Shown: positions 11,303 through 24,160 of the stretch, piece by piece
How positions within the stretch are numbered: the stretch's first letter is position 1
Layout of the letters: each line of letters opens with the position of its first letter
Assembly: GCA_022393335.1 (NCBI GenBank)
Contig: JAJEKB010020451.1
Coordinates: forward strand, 322,033-386,032
Direction of reading: 5' to 3'
Length of the DNA stretch: 64,000 bases
Source: Macrotrachela quadricornifera
Lineage: Eukaryota > Rotifera > Eurotatoria > Philodinida > Philodinidae
Translations under genes and position numbers: made by a program
The notes under the pieces: generated by a model
The model's input: the letters and a program-made list of their open reading frames with translations, nothing else
What the model was told of the DNA's origin: nothing
Database searches by the model: none

Positions 11303-11340
11303 CAATGAGAGTGAGGGTGAAGTGTGGGGTGTGAGGATGA
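11303..11340 (+). repeat. Short G-rich TGAGGG-like tract
   Basis: Degenerate TGAGAG/TGAGGG/TGTGGGG units lie in a row. Similar short tracts occur at 14570-14583 and 54670-54688 (three perfect TGAGGG units). They resemble telomere-like or G-quadruplex sequence, but each is very short. Confidence 0.4.
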
Positions 11341-11769
11341 GAGTGACTGAACAACACTTTCTATATAGTGCTTATTAATGTTTTCTATCTTGTGGAAAAT
11401 GTGTCTATCAAAGTTAGGGTAAATATGTTCAAACAATGTTCCAATCCATGATTATCAATCATAAGCTAATCTGGTACTTCAAACACGAACAAAATATGTC
11501 GTTATTTTTTAAATAATCTCATTATAAATTTGAAATAAGAATGAAAAAGGAGCAAACATACTGATTAATATCCAATGTATACATGATTGTGTCATAATAT
11601 GAAAGTTAGTGAAAACTCATAGGAGTTTATTAAACAATCCCAATAATACCCATAAAAAATAATTTCTAAAAGCTACTGCAAGAAGGATATGCTATGAGAA
11701 ATTTCTCCATCTAGACTTTTATAGTCTATTCACAGTAAAAGAAAAAAACAATCGATTCATGTTACTCAC

Positions 11770-12021
11770 GAAATTGACAGGATTGTTCGAATTGACTTTG
11801 CTTGTGAACTTGAATGGTGAGACATTTGTTGCATGAATTTCATCAACTGATCGTTGTTGACTTTTTCTAACAGGTGCAACGATTGTCAAACAATTAGGAA
11901 CAGATTGAGTTAGCGCCTTTTTTCTCGATCTTATTGGTGGTAATAAACGATGTGTTGATATTTTTGTCACTCGACTGGCCGGATAAGAATGGCGTGTTCG
12001 ATGCTGTTTCTTACTTCCCAT
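11770..12021 (-). other. Candidate first exon, basic N-terminal region (gene A or separate)
   Basis: An open frame of 84 codons starts MGSKKQHRTRHSYP and ends at a GTGAGT donor. It is strongly basic (SRVTKIS, RSRKKA) and would suit the cytoplasmic tail of a type II membrane protein such as gene A. Gene B has the same layout of a short cytoplasmic first exon far upstream of the membrane exon. Its phase-0 end does not fit the phase-1 start of the membrane exon, so another exon or a different donor is needed. Confidence 0.4.
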
Positions 12022-15000
12022 CTAAATGAAACATTATAGATTGATGGAGATGATTATCTATATCACTTACTAATCTGCTTTGAATGACATCAACGTTCAT
12101 CAGATTTTTCTTTCGATCTCTTAATCAATTTGATTCGAGAGATTGAAATTTCAAAGACAAATGGAGCCTACTATGCTATCGATTTCTTTTTAATGAAAAA
12201 ATGTATTGAATTCGCTGATTATTAAATTACTTGTGCTTCACTTCGTCCTTAATGCACTTTTATTGTGTTGTCCTTTGTCGTTCACTTTCAGCACATGAAT
12301 TTTTAACAGTAATGCATCGCAATAAAAAAAAATAGGGTTACCATTATTACTCTACTTTGCATATTATCACAATGTCTATTGTGTTTGCTTTCTGTGAATC
12401 ACGATGGTATTTTTATCGGCTTCGCCATGTTGAATGAATCAAATGAGTTTCAAAAGAGTAACGGATGGACTATAATAAAAAAAAGACAGTCTCTATACTT
12501 TAACTATCACTATTTTTCTACTTCGATCTTTGAACCTGAATATTTTTCCAAAAGATGCGTTGTGAAGTTTTCTGTTCAACTTTAATAGAAACTTTCATGT
12601 TTGTCTCAGTAAATATATCCTTATGCAAAATTTTTTTTAATTTCTGAGCAAAAATTCACCAAGGAAGGAGACGTATAAGAAGTCAAATAAGTCTATCGGA
12701 TTTTTCTCGGCCTACTCCTAACAAATCATATATCAATTGAAAGAACAATATTATATGAGTTTTATCTTTATTATCGCCCTTAATCTTTCAAAAAGTATTT
12801 TGTCATAAAATTTGAAATAATCAAAGTTCTGATCTTGCTCATTGAATATAGTTCTTTTTGATAGCTACATAACTGTGTATTTTCTAACGTCTAAAAAATA
12901 TGGTCACTATGGTAATTCCTTATCAAATTGTGTTCAGAGTATGGTTTTTTTCATATTTTTGACTATTTTTAATTATGTAGTTCTATTAGCACATCCACCA
13001 GCTTTGAATGATACGACAGTGTCTGATGGACACCTTCGAACTATATGCTCCTGTCTGTTTGTACAATAAATATTTCAGATAAATTTGCCAGTGCATTAAG
13101 CCATACCAAAAAAAGAGTTGCACTGATTATCCTCAGCTAAAATAGCACTTGCAATGATCGTCAAATCAAATATTTTTTGAATTCATTGACAGAGAACTGA
13201 ATACTCACTATTTGCTTTAAAGAAACGTGTGCCGAAGCCAACTACAATAATAACGTGTGTTAGTTCATTATCAATAATTGACAGATTATTTTTACATACC
13301 ATTGAACAGGTTCGCTTGTGGAATAACTAACAATTAAAAGAAAATATCCCAAAGCACTAAATACGAAATATGAATAGATTGAATCCATTCAGATCTTTTT
13401 CATTATAGATTGAAATTAGCACAATTGTACTGATGATTACATATTGTTTTTTTTTTCTATTCAATCTTTGACCATCTATAATGTCTGTGACGAGTTCCAT
13501 TCATATAATGATGTCTTATCTTTCTGAACAAGACAATACTACTGTTTGATCTTGAAAAATATTTTTCAATGAATGTATTCTCTATTTTCTAGACTCTGTT
13601 TAGATATGATATGACATTCTATGTGAAGTTAGTTGGTATCAAAATAGATTGATGATCCTTTTATCCTTTTCAATTGTGATAGTCTCACTTATCTGTTGAT
13701 AGTATCAATAATTTTAACTATAAATATTATAAAATGATGACAAACAAGAAGTAAAATAAATAGTGACAAAAAGTTAGAGAATTGTTGGGACAACAGTATC
13801 ATACATAGAAGCATGTACATAAATAAAATAATTTTCATATAATACTATTGTTTAAACAAAGAAGGGAAAGGCAACAAGCTCTAACTCTGACAACAGAAAA
13901 ATCTACTCTGTTTGAATGTCTCATTGTTCGTAAAAGCGAACTCAGACGAAGAAGTATGTCTGGCAGATATTCTTCTATCATATCCTTCGAACAATGTATC
14001 AGTATGTTGGCGTTGGATCTTGAAAGGGATGTTTATTAGACCAAAAATGTTACTCTGTGACAATACTATTCTTTTACTATTTTAAGCAATATGAGTATTA
14101 TATTGGCAAACTCAGAATATAAGTACGATTTAATTGTGATTCGACAAATAATTGTACTAAAGGAGAATAAAAAATTTAGATGATGAGGAGAACTTTATCG
14201 CTATTCTAATTTTGAGCAAAAATGTTTGAGGTAATCCGACATATTTCACCCTCGTATATGATTTGACGGTCTTTCCATCTTTTTTTTCTTGTATTATATA
14301 TTAGGATCTTAGAGGAGCTTGAGATCTATAGTTCAATATAGAATGTAAATTCCTGTTACATTACATTCTGACGTTGAGCAAATGGAATCATCTATTTACA
14401 TGCGCAAATAATAGGGAATTTTTTTTACATTTTATTCATTTTTCGCGCTTTTTATCACAAATAGCTCAACTTCTCGTTGAAAATGTTATGAAAAATAAGA
14501 AGGTATATTGTATTTTGAACTATAAATCTCAAGTTCCTTTACTTAAATCAAAGATCAAAATCAAAATATGAGGGTGAGGGTAGATCATTTTCACGCATTC
14601 TTTTTCTTATTTTTCGGTGATGATTGCTTTTGAAAGGATTTCGTCTTATATATTATTGGAGAAAAAGATGTCCTGACTTCTATACTTTCGATTGATGAAG
14701 ATAACAGATCGTTAGCTATTGTCATTCTTCTGATATTTGCCCTGCATCCACGCCTTTTTAATTCTGGTTCCAGCAATAGTTTGAAGTTATACTTCGCCAT
14801 ATTGTAATATATGTCTTGTTTAGACTTCCTAAGCAAATGGACACAATCAGTTCACATGATTAGGACATATTCTCTCGTAATCATCTGAGAGATGTTTTAG
14901 AAAGACATTGAGCTTTTCAGATTTGGCTTTAGCTCAAATTTTCGAGTTACTCTATTATGGTCTTTATATACAACAATGATATTACACATTTGTAAGCGAG

Positions 15001-15188
15001 AAGTTTGATATTGAGTTGAGATAGAGAACGAAAAATAGTATTTATTTTATTTTTTTTTTCGTACACTGCTTTGCTTTAACTTTAGAGAAAAAAAACCAAA
15101 TGAAAGAATGTGTTAGATATAAATATATATCATGCTTTTTATTTATCTTTTATATTGAGAAAAAAAGAGCAAAGCACAAGCAACAAAC
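12022..15188. other. Gene-poor spacer
   Basis: AT-rich. A single exon-like segment at 13300-13388 (minus, starting MDSIYSYFVFSALGYF with a GTATGT donor) could not be joined to a continuing frame. Other open frames here are short and biased in composition. Nothing else supported. Confidence 0.3.
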
Positions 15189-15761
15189 ATGATAAATTCT
15201 GATAAAGAACTCGAAGATAAAAAAATAGATCATATTCGTCTAGTTGGTGTCAATGTCATCCTTCGTCCGTGGCAATTAGAGGATAAATATTCCTTGATTG
15301 AAAATGCAAATAATCGCAACATTGCAATTAATTTACGAGATCAATTTCCTTATCCGTATACAGACAACGATGCAGACGAATGGCTTCGCATTGCTACAAC
15401 TTCAATCTTACATAAAAATCAATATTTTGCTATTGTTGTTGAAAATAAAGCAGTTGGTGGTATTGGATTTATATTTGGTAAAGATGTACATCGTTATACA
15501 GCAGAACTGGGTTATTGGTTAGGTGAATCCTATTGGAATCGTGGATTAATTACAGAAGCAATAAAATTGATTAGAAGTTATGCATTTGATAATTTTCCAC
15601 AATTGCAACGATTGTATGCAGAACCATTTAGTAGTAACATAGCTTCAACAAAGGTTTTAGAAAAAGCTGGTTTTCAATTTGAAGGACGATTAAGAAAAAC
15701 AGTTATTAATAGAGATGGAAAAATTTTAGATCAACTTATGTATTCTTCTATTAGGGAATAA
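15189..15761 (+). CDS. GNAT-family N-acetyltransferase (RimJ/RimL type)
   Basis: Single-exon protein of 190 aa. GNAT fold landmarks in order: strand 1 VILRPWQLEDKYSLIENANN (about residues 23-42), the QYFAIVVENKAVGGIGF hairpin (80-96), the acetyl-CoA-binding region ELGYWLGESYWNRGLITEA (108-126), and the C-terminal NIASTKVLEKAGFQFEGRLR motif (about 149-168). This order and the EKAGF..EG ending are typical of RimJ/RimL acetyltransferases, common in bacteria and fungi. The substrate (protein N-terminus or small molecule) cannot be told. AATAAA at 15776-15781 follows the stop. The lack of introns and bacterial-type family suggest horizontal acquisition; codon use looks like the host's. Confidence 0.9.
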   Translation: MINSDKELEDKKIDHIRLVGVNVILRPWQLEDKYSLIENANNRNIAINLRDQFPYPYTDNDADEWLRIATTSILHKNQYFAIVVENKAVGGIGFIFGKDVHRYTAELGYWLGESYWNRGLITEAIKLIRSYAFDNFPQLQRLYAEPFSSNIASTKVLEKAGFQFEGRLRKTVINRDGKILDQLMYSSIRE

Positions 15762-18195
15762 TTTGTTGCTTTTTTAATAAAAAACTTGTGATTACGAACG
15801 TCAAAACTCTTTGAAAAATTTATCAAGGATTTTGCCGACACATAAAAGATTGTATTCAATCAATTATTACCACAACTAAAACTTTCACACTCTCATTCTC
15901 TACACTGGAAAAAAAGGGTGTCTGACGAAATCTTTCAAGGATCGTGGAACTTTATGATACGTTTAGGATGTCGCAGAAAATTACGAAACTTTTCTGAACA
16001 TATAGTAATCTCATACGTTTCGTAAAAAACCTTCCTAAGTATCAGTGTAGCAAGAGTTTAGTAGTGAATTGCTTAAAGGTATCATTCTTGTACGGTTTTG
16101 GTATCAAACTATTTTCTTTTTCAAAATCCCACATAAAAGACGCTTTATAGCCAATTAGAAACTCGACTCATTTCATTTTGTTTTCCTATTTATCCTACTT
16201 ATTACAATTTACTTTGCATTTGTGTTGTAATATTACATTATTACATTTCATCATCTATTGTTATGTACGAACTCACTTTTTCATGCAATGTATAGAAAAT
16301 CAATTTCTTTTGCAACTATAAATTCTTTATTGAATTTTTAAAGTATTAATACTTTATCGAAAGAAATATAGTCTTTGCACAATGTATCGCGCTCTACATT
16401 TCTATAGATATTTCTTTATTAAAGATTTTTCGAAATTTTTTTCTTTGGATGTATTCACATTGTTAGTTTCTAATTTTTATTCATAGTTCAGTGTAGTCTG
16501 TAAAAAAAATGCCTCATACTGAAATATAAAAGGTTCAAGATTTAGCTACCATTTACAGAACCTTTTAAAGTTTTAGCAAAACTTGGTTCTACAGCGAACC
16601 TTTTTCTTTTTTTTTAAAATGGTTCTAGCCTGCTAAAAACCGATTTATTCAAGACCTTTGATTGTGTGTCTCAAAGACTCTTGCAATTAATTTTTTTCTA
16701 TATGTTTGCAATTTTATGTAACTTGATTAACTATCTATTTGTAAATGATCGGTAAATGTACCAAATTTTCGTTGATATAAACAAAATTCGAATGAACTGT
16801 TCAAGAATGTCAACTGTAACTGTAATACAAAGATTCAATTTCTTCTGTGTTTTCAAAAAGACTTTTAGATGACATTTGTTATGAATTGCTTGAATTTTCT
16901 CCTCGTATCATTCAATTCAATTTGCGAAGACATCGAAATAAAAGTCTATAACAAAAACTTTTTAACAAATAGACTATCGAGAGATCATAATTGTTCAATA
17001 ACTCGAAACAATCAAAAAAAAAAGAAATTTTCCATTATGTTTTTTTTGAAGTTTCGACAAATATTTTATTTGTGCATTTCAGTTACAGTTCGTAACTTTA
17101 AACAGTCATTCTAATATCATTTCATATAGACAAAAACTTATTGTATTTACCTACTATTTGTAAAAAAACATAGTTAATCAAATCAGATTAAATTAAATAG
17201 ATATAGGAAACAGTTAAAGCGAGAAGGAGTTTTGGGGCACTCAATATTTTTAGTCTTAACCTCATAATTTCATTCTTAATTCTTTAATTCTACTTTCAAT
17301 CATTTATTCGTATCGTTATCAATTAGTTATATACCTTACTTTTTCTTTATCTAATGTATATTTCGATATTTAACTTGTATATCTGTATTTAAACCCCTAT
17401 GTTAAACTAATTTCTTTATAATGAGTACCAAGTGACATGAAAAAGGAAAATATTTTGATAATTTAAATTTATCTACTGAAGTAACATTCTATCAAATAAA
17501 AAGAGTGACCAAAGTCTTAGCTTAATTTGCTTAAACAAGCAATGCCTTAAAAACGATAGCGATGATAGGATCGTAGTGATTCATAAAATTCAAATAGACA
17601 TTGTTGTTATTCGTTAGAATCTCTGTTTTTGATGGGATAAAATGGACATCTCCATATATTAGTGAACAAATTCTATTGTCAATATAACCGATGTTTTTGA
17701 TATTGTTCTATAATGTAGGTGCGTTTGGCAAAATTTTAAATGTAAATTCACTAATAAAGGCAGCAAATGTGATAGCAAGACGAAAGGTGTACATAGAAAG
17801 ATAAAAATAGAGACAATTTATAGCGATCTCGATCACAAAAAGCTGAAAAGAAATTAATATAATAGAAAACTTTCTGTCGATAGTAATTTGAAGACATTCA
17901 CTACAAGGCATATTTTATTGTGAAATCTGGAAGAGTTTTTAGATAACATCTACAAAATGATGTGATACTTAATGACATGTTCTGAATTCGAACGGTATTG
18001 TGAGGTATACTAATCCTCGACAAAGTTCAGAGAATCTGTTTGGCATCTTTTATTTCTAATCTAATACACGCAACTTACGCTAGAACAACCTTTGTAAAAG
18101 AAGGAAAGCGGCGTAGTATAGAACCCTTTTAAATTATTGAACCCATTTGCTATCAACTATGGTTCTTTATAAGGAAAAGATGGTGTGAGATAGAA
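15762..18195. other. Gene-poor spacer
   Basis: AT-rich. Around 16530-16660 short repeated words (AGAACCTTTT, GCGAACCTTTTT, AAAATGGTTC) suggest a small decayed repeat. No coding signal accepted. Confidence 0.3.
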
Positions 18196-18880
18196 CTATG
18201 ACACATATCTGAATCTGGATACAAGCGAAAGCACGGAATGATTTTCTTGGTAAATTGTAGACAGACGTGAAGTGAGTTTGAAATTTCGAGCCAATTTTTT
18301 TTTACCCTTTGCAGCTGCTGATGGTTTACAAAGTTTTAACGGGACACTTACACCGACAACGTGCTTACATATGTAGTTCTTGAGAAAAGCTGGACAGTTA
18401 CATTTTGATGTTTTCCAATGTGGATTATTTTCCTTGTTCATACGCCAAATATTAAATGATTTCTTGAATTGATTGAAAGTTATGAATTTTTATTTTGAAT
18501 ATCTTCTCAAGTCTGAGTGATCAAACGATTGTAAATCACGAGCTGGTATATAATAAATCTTCATAGGACGACTTGGAATACAAATTATATTTTTATTTGC
18601 ATTTGCCCATTGATAGTATACAGTCCATAACTGTAAAATAATTCTTGGTTCTGTAGTAAATTGTTTTAGGCTTGTTGATAATGGATCATGATTGATTGAC
18701 CAATTATGCAATATATCTGAAGACGTTGTCAAGAATCTCGACAAAACATAACGTTCTCGAAATGTATCATCGTCTTTAATTGTTCTATTAGTTGTTTTCA
18801 ACGCATTGTTGGTACTTGATGTATAAAGTCGAATACCTTTATAGCAACCAGGATTTGATTTCAGAAATATACATTCGCTA
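18196..18880 (-). pseudogene. MULE transposase relic with SWIM zinc finger
   Basis: The minus strand reads GCYKGIRLYTSSTNNALKTT, then DTFRERYVLSRFL, then LQLWTVYYQWANANKN, then a single TAA, then WRMNKENNPHWKTSKC and NCPAFLKNYICKHVVGV. The CxCxnCxH pattern (KCNCPAFLKNYICKH) is a SWIM zinc finger, and the STNN...RER..MSRFL-like part is the C-terminal region of Mutator-like (MULE) transposases. The catalytic DDE part is absent and one in-frame stop splits the frame. It may be a decayed element or a domesticated remnant. Confidence 0.72.
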
Positions 18881-19345
18881 AGCGTATCGAGGAAAATTCC
18901 AAGTAGAAACGAAAGATGTAATTTTCACAGACGTCAAAGCCAAAGAATGAAAGAGAAAAACATACCATCTATCATCTGTTAATATAGTAGAATAAAGGAG
19001 ACAAATAGAAATAAACGATACTATAATACATTTGAATTTTTATACGTTCCATTTTATTTTTATCTAATGATCGTTTCGTTTAATTACAATCCTACATCAT
19101 TAATAACTGACCATTTCATTAGTTCATTGATCAACCTTTATTTTACTGCCTATTCAATAAATTTACTGATTTTCGATTTTTTCATTTACTGAAAATTTTA
19201 TTTATTCAACTGATCAAATAAATAATAGCCATTTTCAAATAGGAGTATATTTTAGATAATATTTCAGTTGATTTTATTATTACAAGAATAAATAATACAA
19301 ACAACATTTATTTTTTTTCAAATTTCAATGACATTCAATAGTTCT
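18881..19345. other. Spacer
   Basis: AT-rich spacer between the MULE relic and GPCR 1, probably including the 3' UTR of GPCR 1. Nothing else recognised. Confidence 0.3.
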
Positions 19346-20329
19346 CTATTTACAACAGTTTAAATGGTGAATTCCTTCTTTAAATAGTTTAAATAATGTT
19401 TCTCGAAATACAGTACCAGTTAGTGTATACAAATAAAATGGAATACAATTTGGAATATATGTCAAAAGCAGAACAAAATTGAAAAGCAAACTTTCAAGTG
19501 CTTGTTGTTGTGATGTTTTTACAGTATAAAATGAATATGTCAAGTAAAATTTTTGTCCAGCTTGTGGTAGATTAAATATAGTCAGTAGAATAACTTGTGC
19601 AATTAACATAATTGTAAAACTTCGTTCATCTTTTCTATTTCGTCTAGATGCATTGTTAATCGTATTAGTTACAGTAAATCCAATTCGGTGCGATTGTTGA
19701 ATATTGCGTATAGTAAACAAACCACCTATAAACATAGTAGTAGATGGAATAATTGTCGTGATAAATGATTGAGCTAGATCATTAAAAATACGACATGCAT
19801 CAGATTTAGCATAACATTTCTGTGGAGTACCAATCATATTGGCATCGAAACAATAAATACTTTCAATCCAAAATAGCAGTGAAATAATACTAACGCTTAT
19901 AATCAAAAGATAAGCATTTTTTAAATTACTCATTCGACGTCGATTAGCATTTGGACTTGAAATCAAATATCGATCAACAGTAGCAAAAGCAATAAGCCAT
20001 GAAGAAATTGTACGCAAGGTAAAAAGAACAACTAAACGCGTTTTACACAACACAGGTACTGTCTCCGTTTGATCTGGTATCATAAAAAAACTTTGAAATG
20101 CACGTGGTGCAAGACCAGAAAAAATAGTTAATAAATTTAATATGCTAGCCACAAGGAAATAAATAATACATGGTTTGGAACGAAGAAATCGTTGTGCAAA
20201 TACTAAACAATTGAGTAAATTACCAACTATACCCGTAATCAAGATAATCACCGACATAGAAAGTGTTATTTGTCCCGAAATATATTGTAGTGTATCAATA
20301 TACGAAACCGTTTGGTTATTATTGGACAT
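19346..20329 (-). CDS. Rhodopsin-family GPCR 1 (orphan, FMRFamide-receptor-like)
   Basis: Intronless, 327 aa, seven hydrophobic segments. TM1 has the conserved Asn (ITGIVGNLLNCLVF, about 32-45). The Cys before TM3 is in VPVLCKTRL, the TM3 end carries DRY (AFATVDRYLISS, about 114-125), and a partner Cys lies in the second outer loop (PQKCYAKSDAC). TM6 has FNLPQ in place of the usual CWxP, and TM7 has NCIPFYLY, a variant of NPxxY. Such single-exon orphan receptors are abundant in bdelloid rotifers; neuropeptide or chemosensory roles are inferred only. It lies on the strand opposite to the other two GPCRs. Confidence 0.88.
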   Translation of the reverse strand: MSNNNQTVSYIDTLQYISGQITLSMSVIILITGIVGNLLNCLVFAQRFLRSKPCIIYFLVASILNLLTIFSGLAPRAFQSFFMIPDQTETVPVLCKTRLVVLFTLRTISSWLIAFATVDRYLISSPNANRRRMSNLKNAYLLIISVSIISLLFWIESIYCFDANMIGTPQKCYAKSDACRIFNDLAQSFITTIIPSTTMFIGGLFTIRNIQQSHRIGFTVTNTINNASRRNRKDERSFTIMLIAQVILLTIFNLPQAGQKFYLTYSFYTVKTSQQQALESLLFNFVLLLTYIPNCIPFYLYTLTGTVFRETLFKLFKEGIHHLNCCK

Positions 20330-22136
20330 TTTTTAAAATGAAATTTGAAATTTTCTCTAAAAAGTAAGAAAAATTGTTTTGACGTTCTTAATACTATTAA
20401 CAGATTTGAAAGACAAAAATGTCTCGTAGATTAACAAATCGTATGACGACAGTAAAGTAATTACATTCTAGAAAAATTCTTCTATATATGTTTTTTTTTG
20501 AACTAATTAATCACATGAGTAGAAATTTTCTGATTAACTATAAAAATAGTTTGTGAATATTTAATACACAATTGTAGATCTATTCCGAAGAACTATAGTT
20601 TGATTTTATTCGAGAAAAAAGAAATATGGATGTAGATGATGACAATTAGCTATTAAAACAAAGCATAAAATGATAAAACTGAACAGCATGATGTATAAAC
20701 TTAGAGTTCATTTTCTCTTGGAAACGATCAATGATAACGTATCTAATAATTCTTCAACGTTGATTTCTTTGTTATTGTATTATTCATTTTTTAATTGAAT
20801 ACATAAATGTTGATATCGAGTTTTCTTTAATCTAAAGACACATTGATATTGTATAGACAACCAAAAAAAGAAAGGAAATCGAACTTGTTTCATAATCATA
20901 TCTTGAAATTTTTGACGTGTTGCATATGATTGATATTTGTTGTTCTTACAGTTAAGCCTTTTTAAGGACAATCAAAAATATTAATTAGCTATTTCTGAAA
21001 AAATACATCTGTGACAAGAATGTCTGTAAAGTACTAATTTTCCTATTTAAAAAAGATGTCATTCTTTACTTATTCACTCCAATAAATTAAATTATAATTC
21101 CAAATTAGGAAAAATATAGAATTAACAGGACAATGTGATGAGAAGAGAAGAAGAATCAGAAAAACATAATGAATCGATGCCTATAAATGCGTCCAGATAT
21201 TTGTTTAATGTATGGATAATGATGAACTCACTTGACATATGGTAAAACATACTTAAAAATTGATCAAAACAATGGGTTCACCGGATTCAGTTGATTGAAG
21301 TAATGAAAAGAAATAAAGTGAATAAGAAGAATACAAAAGGTTCATGTATCATGTTCATTTTCTTTACCATTGGTTTTGTTTTGTTCGATTTGAATTATAT
21401 AGGTGTCTACTAAATTGATTGATTTATAGAAAAATAAAAGAATAAGAAATGATTAATATATATCTGTATGTGGTACGATTGGGATATACTATGAACAGAA
21501 AGTAAATAAATCAAATAAATGAAAGAAAAAGAACATAAGGAAATCCTAATACATATAAATAGTATTAGAGAAAAACTTTCATATCATATGTGATTACATC
21601 AAAAAATTACTAGGAGTGATCCAAAAATATTGGTCTAGACTCTAGAGAAATGTTCTTACATTCTCAAACATTATTCTATGTATGATTCATATCAAACAAT
21701 GCAAAAGTGTGATTAAAGCACAAATATGCCATAAATTGTGAGAGATAGTTTGCTTAAAAACTAACAAATCTACTATATTCAATTTTCAAGCATGGAACAG
21801 AGGTTTCTTCAAATGGAAATTGGAAATTTACTTCCTAATTTTGCTCTAATGACGTGAATATTAATACTTAATAGAAGTCTTTGTTTACATTATTTGTATG
21901 AAAGAAAAACTTTATCTAAAGTTCTTTTACTAATCAAAAGATCACCCCGTTTGATTGAACCAATGTATTTGATAGTAAGGGATGCGTAGAAAATTGACAC
22001 TAATATACAATGGATCATACCAAGTGCGTCAGAGTTTGTCTTCAAACACATATATGGTACAAAATGATCACGATCAATATCAACATTAAGTTCATATTTG
22101 TCACATGCAACCTACCGTTGAACGTATCTATCCCCA
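20330..22136. other. Gene-poor spacer
   Basis: AT-rich spacer upstream of GPCR 1. The only frames are short and compositionally biased. No gene supported. Confidence 0.3.
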
Positions 22137-22379
22137 TTGAATTTACTTCATCGTTTCTTTTCTTTTATTCACTATTTCAAAAGACAGTATCCGAACCTTA
22201 AGTTTTATTCAATGATCATTGGTGGCAAAAATGATATATTCGATTCAGGACCTGGTGGCAACAGGTTATTACAAGTGTCGCAAGTTTTTGATTTATTCCT
22301 CTTGCTGCTTTCTAAGTTTTTTCTTTTAAGTGCGTTTTATTCTACCATTTTCTTCTTTGTTCGACTCAATAACACTTTT

Positions 22380-22690
22380 CATGATCGGGACGATCATCTT
22401 CCCGAATGGGGGAGGTGTTATAATGTCATTCACATATACCTTTTCTTTTCTTCTGTTCTATGGATGAGACATATGACATACATACAATTTATTCTTTTCT
22501 CTTTCTCTATCTTGTTATATTGCAAACGATTTCTTTCGATAGTGTTAAGTTGTTTTCCCTTTTCATTTATATTTCTTTGGATTTTCCTTGATTCCTCACT
22601 ATATATGTTTCGATCATTTTGGAAAATAAATGGACATATTTAGTTTCGATCAGGTCGATCGATTCACACATTAACAAGAACATTTCTCTA
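22380..22690 (+). mobile_element. Possible 3' end of an LTR retrotransposon
   Basis: The segment GGGACGATCATCTTCC followed by GAATGGGGGAGG and TGTTATAATG resembles the polypurine tract and LTR start at the 3' end of Gypsy-type elements. No integrase or reverse transcriptase is visible nearby and no second LTR was found. Weak. Confidence 0.25.
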
Positions 22691-22699
22691 CAAAAACAT

Positions 22700-23659
22700 G
22701 CTAAAAAATGATATTAAGAATGTTTATATAACTATAAATGTTTTTTTCTAGTGGCATCTGTCTCATCTTTCTCTGTCATCTCAAAACACTCTTTGATTGC
22801 TTATTTTTCCACCTACAGATTTTATGCAGAAAACAGATAGTCTATACTGTGCTTACATACCTATCGAAGTGAAATGAAAGTATAACATCCACAGAATGCC
22901 CTAAAGTTTATATTAAATACAAAAAGATACCTGATTTATAATTATGTAGAGCACTTATTGATGTAATCAATTTCATTTTATACTTTCAGTTTTATATAAA
23001 AACAAGAAATTGCACCATCACAGGTAATTTTGAGATACATTATATATAGCGACGAAACAAGTACAAAATAACAAAGTATTTCATTAACACACACATTCAA
23101 AAGAAATAAGAGCAAGTATGTCACATATAAATACATTTAAGACCATTTCTGACAGTAGTTATCAAGTGATATAACAAGATTATTATAGATCCTAGATATC
23201 CATTCTGCTCTGTAATCAGACTTTCCATCGTTTATGAACAATCAACGAGCTACAATTTTTAAACTAAGTACTACTAACATTTGAAGGATTATCTCGACTT
23301 ATATTTTGGTATTTATTTATTTAATGAGAATTTAATAGCTATATCGAAGTTTGAGAACACTTACACTTCAGATATATATCCATGTACTGAAAATTTATTT
23401 GAGATTTATCTTAAAATGTATAGAGATTAATTGAAAAGTCGCAATAAATTTCAGAAAACTAAGTGTTAGTAGCTGTTATGTGAATTCATTTGATCACATT
23501 CGCACCTACTATAATTAATGAATAGCTTTTATAATTAGTGAGAAGGAGATAAAAGATTCTACTTCTGATTATGAATATATATCTTCTGAAAAAAAAAGTT
23601 ATACTCTATATTTTGCATATATGTTCACTATAAAGGTATGTTCTTTTAAAAATAATTAC
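22700..23659. other. Spacer
   Basis: AT-rich, without coding signal or clear repeat. Confidence 0.3.
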
Positions 23660-24160
23660 ATATTCTGAAAAGTCATGAAGCGTTCTATCACCTTTTATAT
23701 TTACTTATTTTCTTGAATTCATTTATTAAAAAGAAAATTTGAATCGAATGAAAGCACCTTCATGTCCATATTTTTAGAGACATGAATTATTCACTTTCAT
23801 CAAAATTTGTTTTTAGAATTTTTCATCGCTATGAAAATCTCTTTTAAGAAAATTAATTACTCATATGTTTGATTGCGATCGAACTGCGACATAGCTGTTG
23901 AAAAAGTGACGACATAGGTTATATATCCTGATACAGTATGAAATTCTCTATCACTCTATATATTTACTTATTTGTTTGGATTGATTGATTGAAGGAAAAA
24001 TTTAAGTACAATGAACATATCTTTAATCGACACTTACTAAAAATCGTTACTGTTTCTTGTTTTTCAAAAAAATCTAGTTATTATAAAAATAAATTTGTAA
24101 ACAATCAGTTATAGATTCTGATCGAGCTTGAAATTCTCTATCATCATGAACTTTTGAAAC
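23660..24160. repeat. Degenerate direct repeats in spacer
   Basis: Three related copies start near 23665, 23925 and 24110, each with a variant of TTCTGA...GAAATTCTCTATCA followed by TATTTACTTATTT and an ATT-rich, AAG-containing tail. Spacing is about 260 and 185 bp. Strongly diverged. Confidence 0.45.

Noticed and set aside
13300..13388. Minus-strand exon-like segment MDSIYSYFVFSALGYF with GTATGT donor
   Set aside because: The next plausible exon gives a stop at once in the joined frame; no continuing gene could be built.
22137..22643. 168-codon plus-strand frame rich in Phe/Leu/Ser
   Set aside because: It arises from pyrimidine-rich DNA (TTC/TTT/CTT runs), has no domain pattern and overlaps a possible LTR end.
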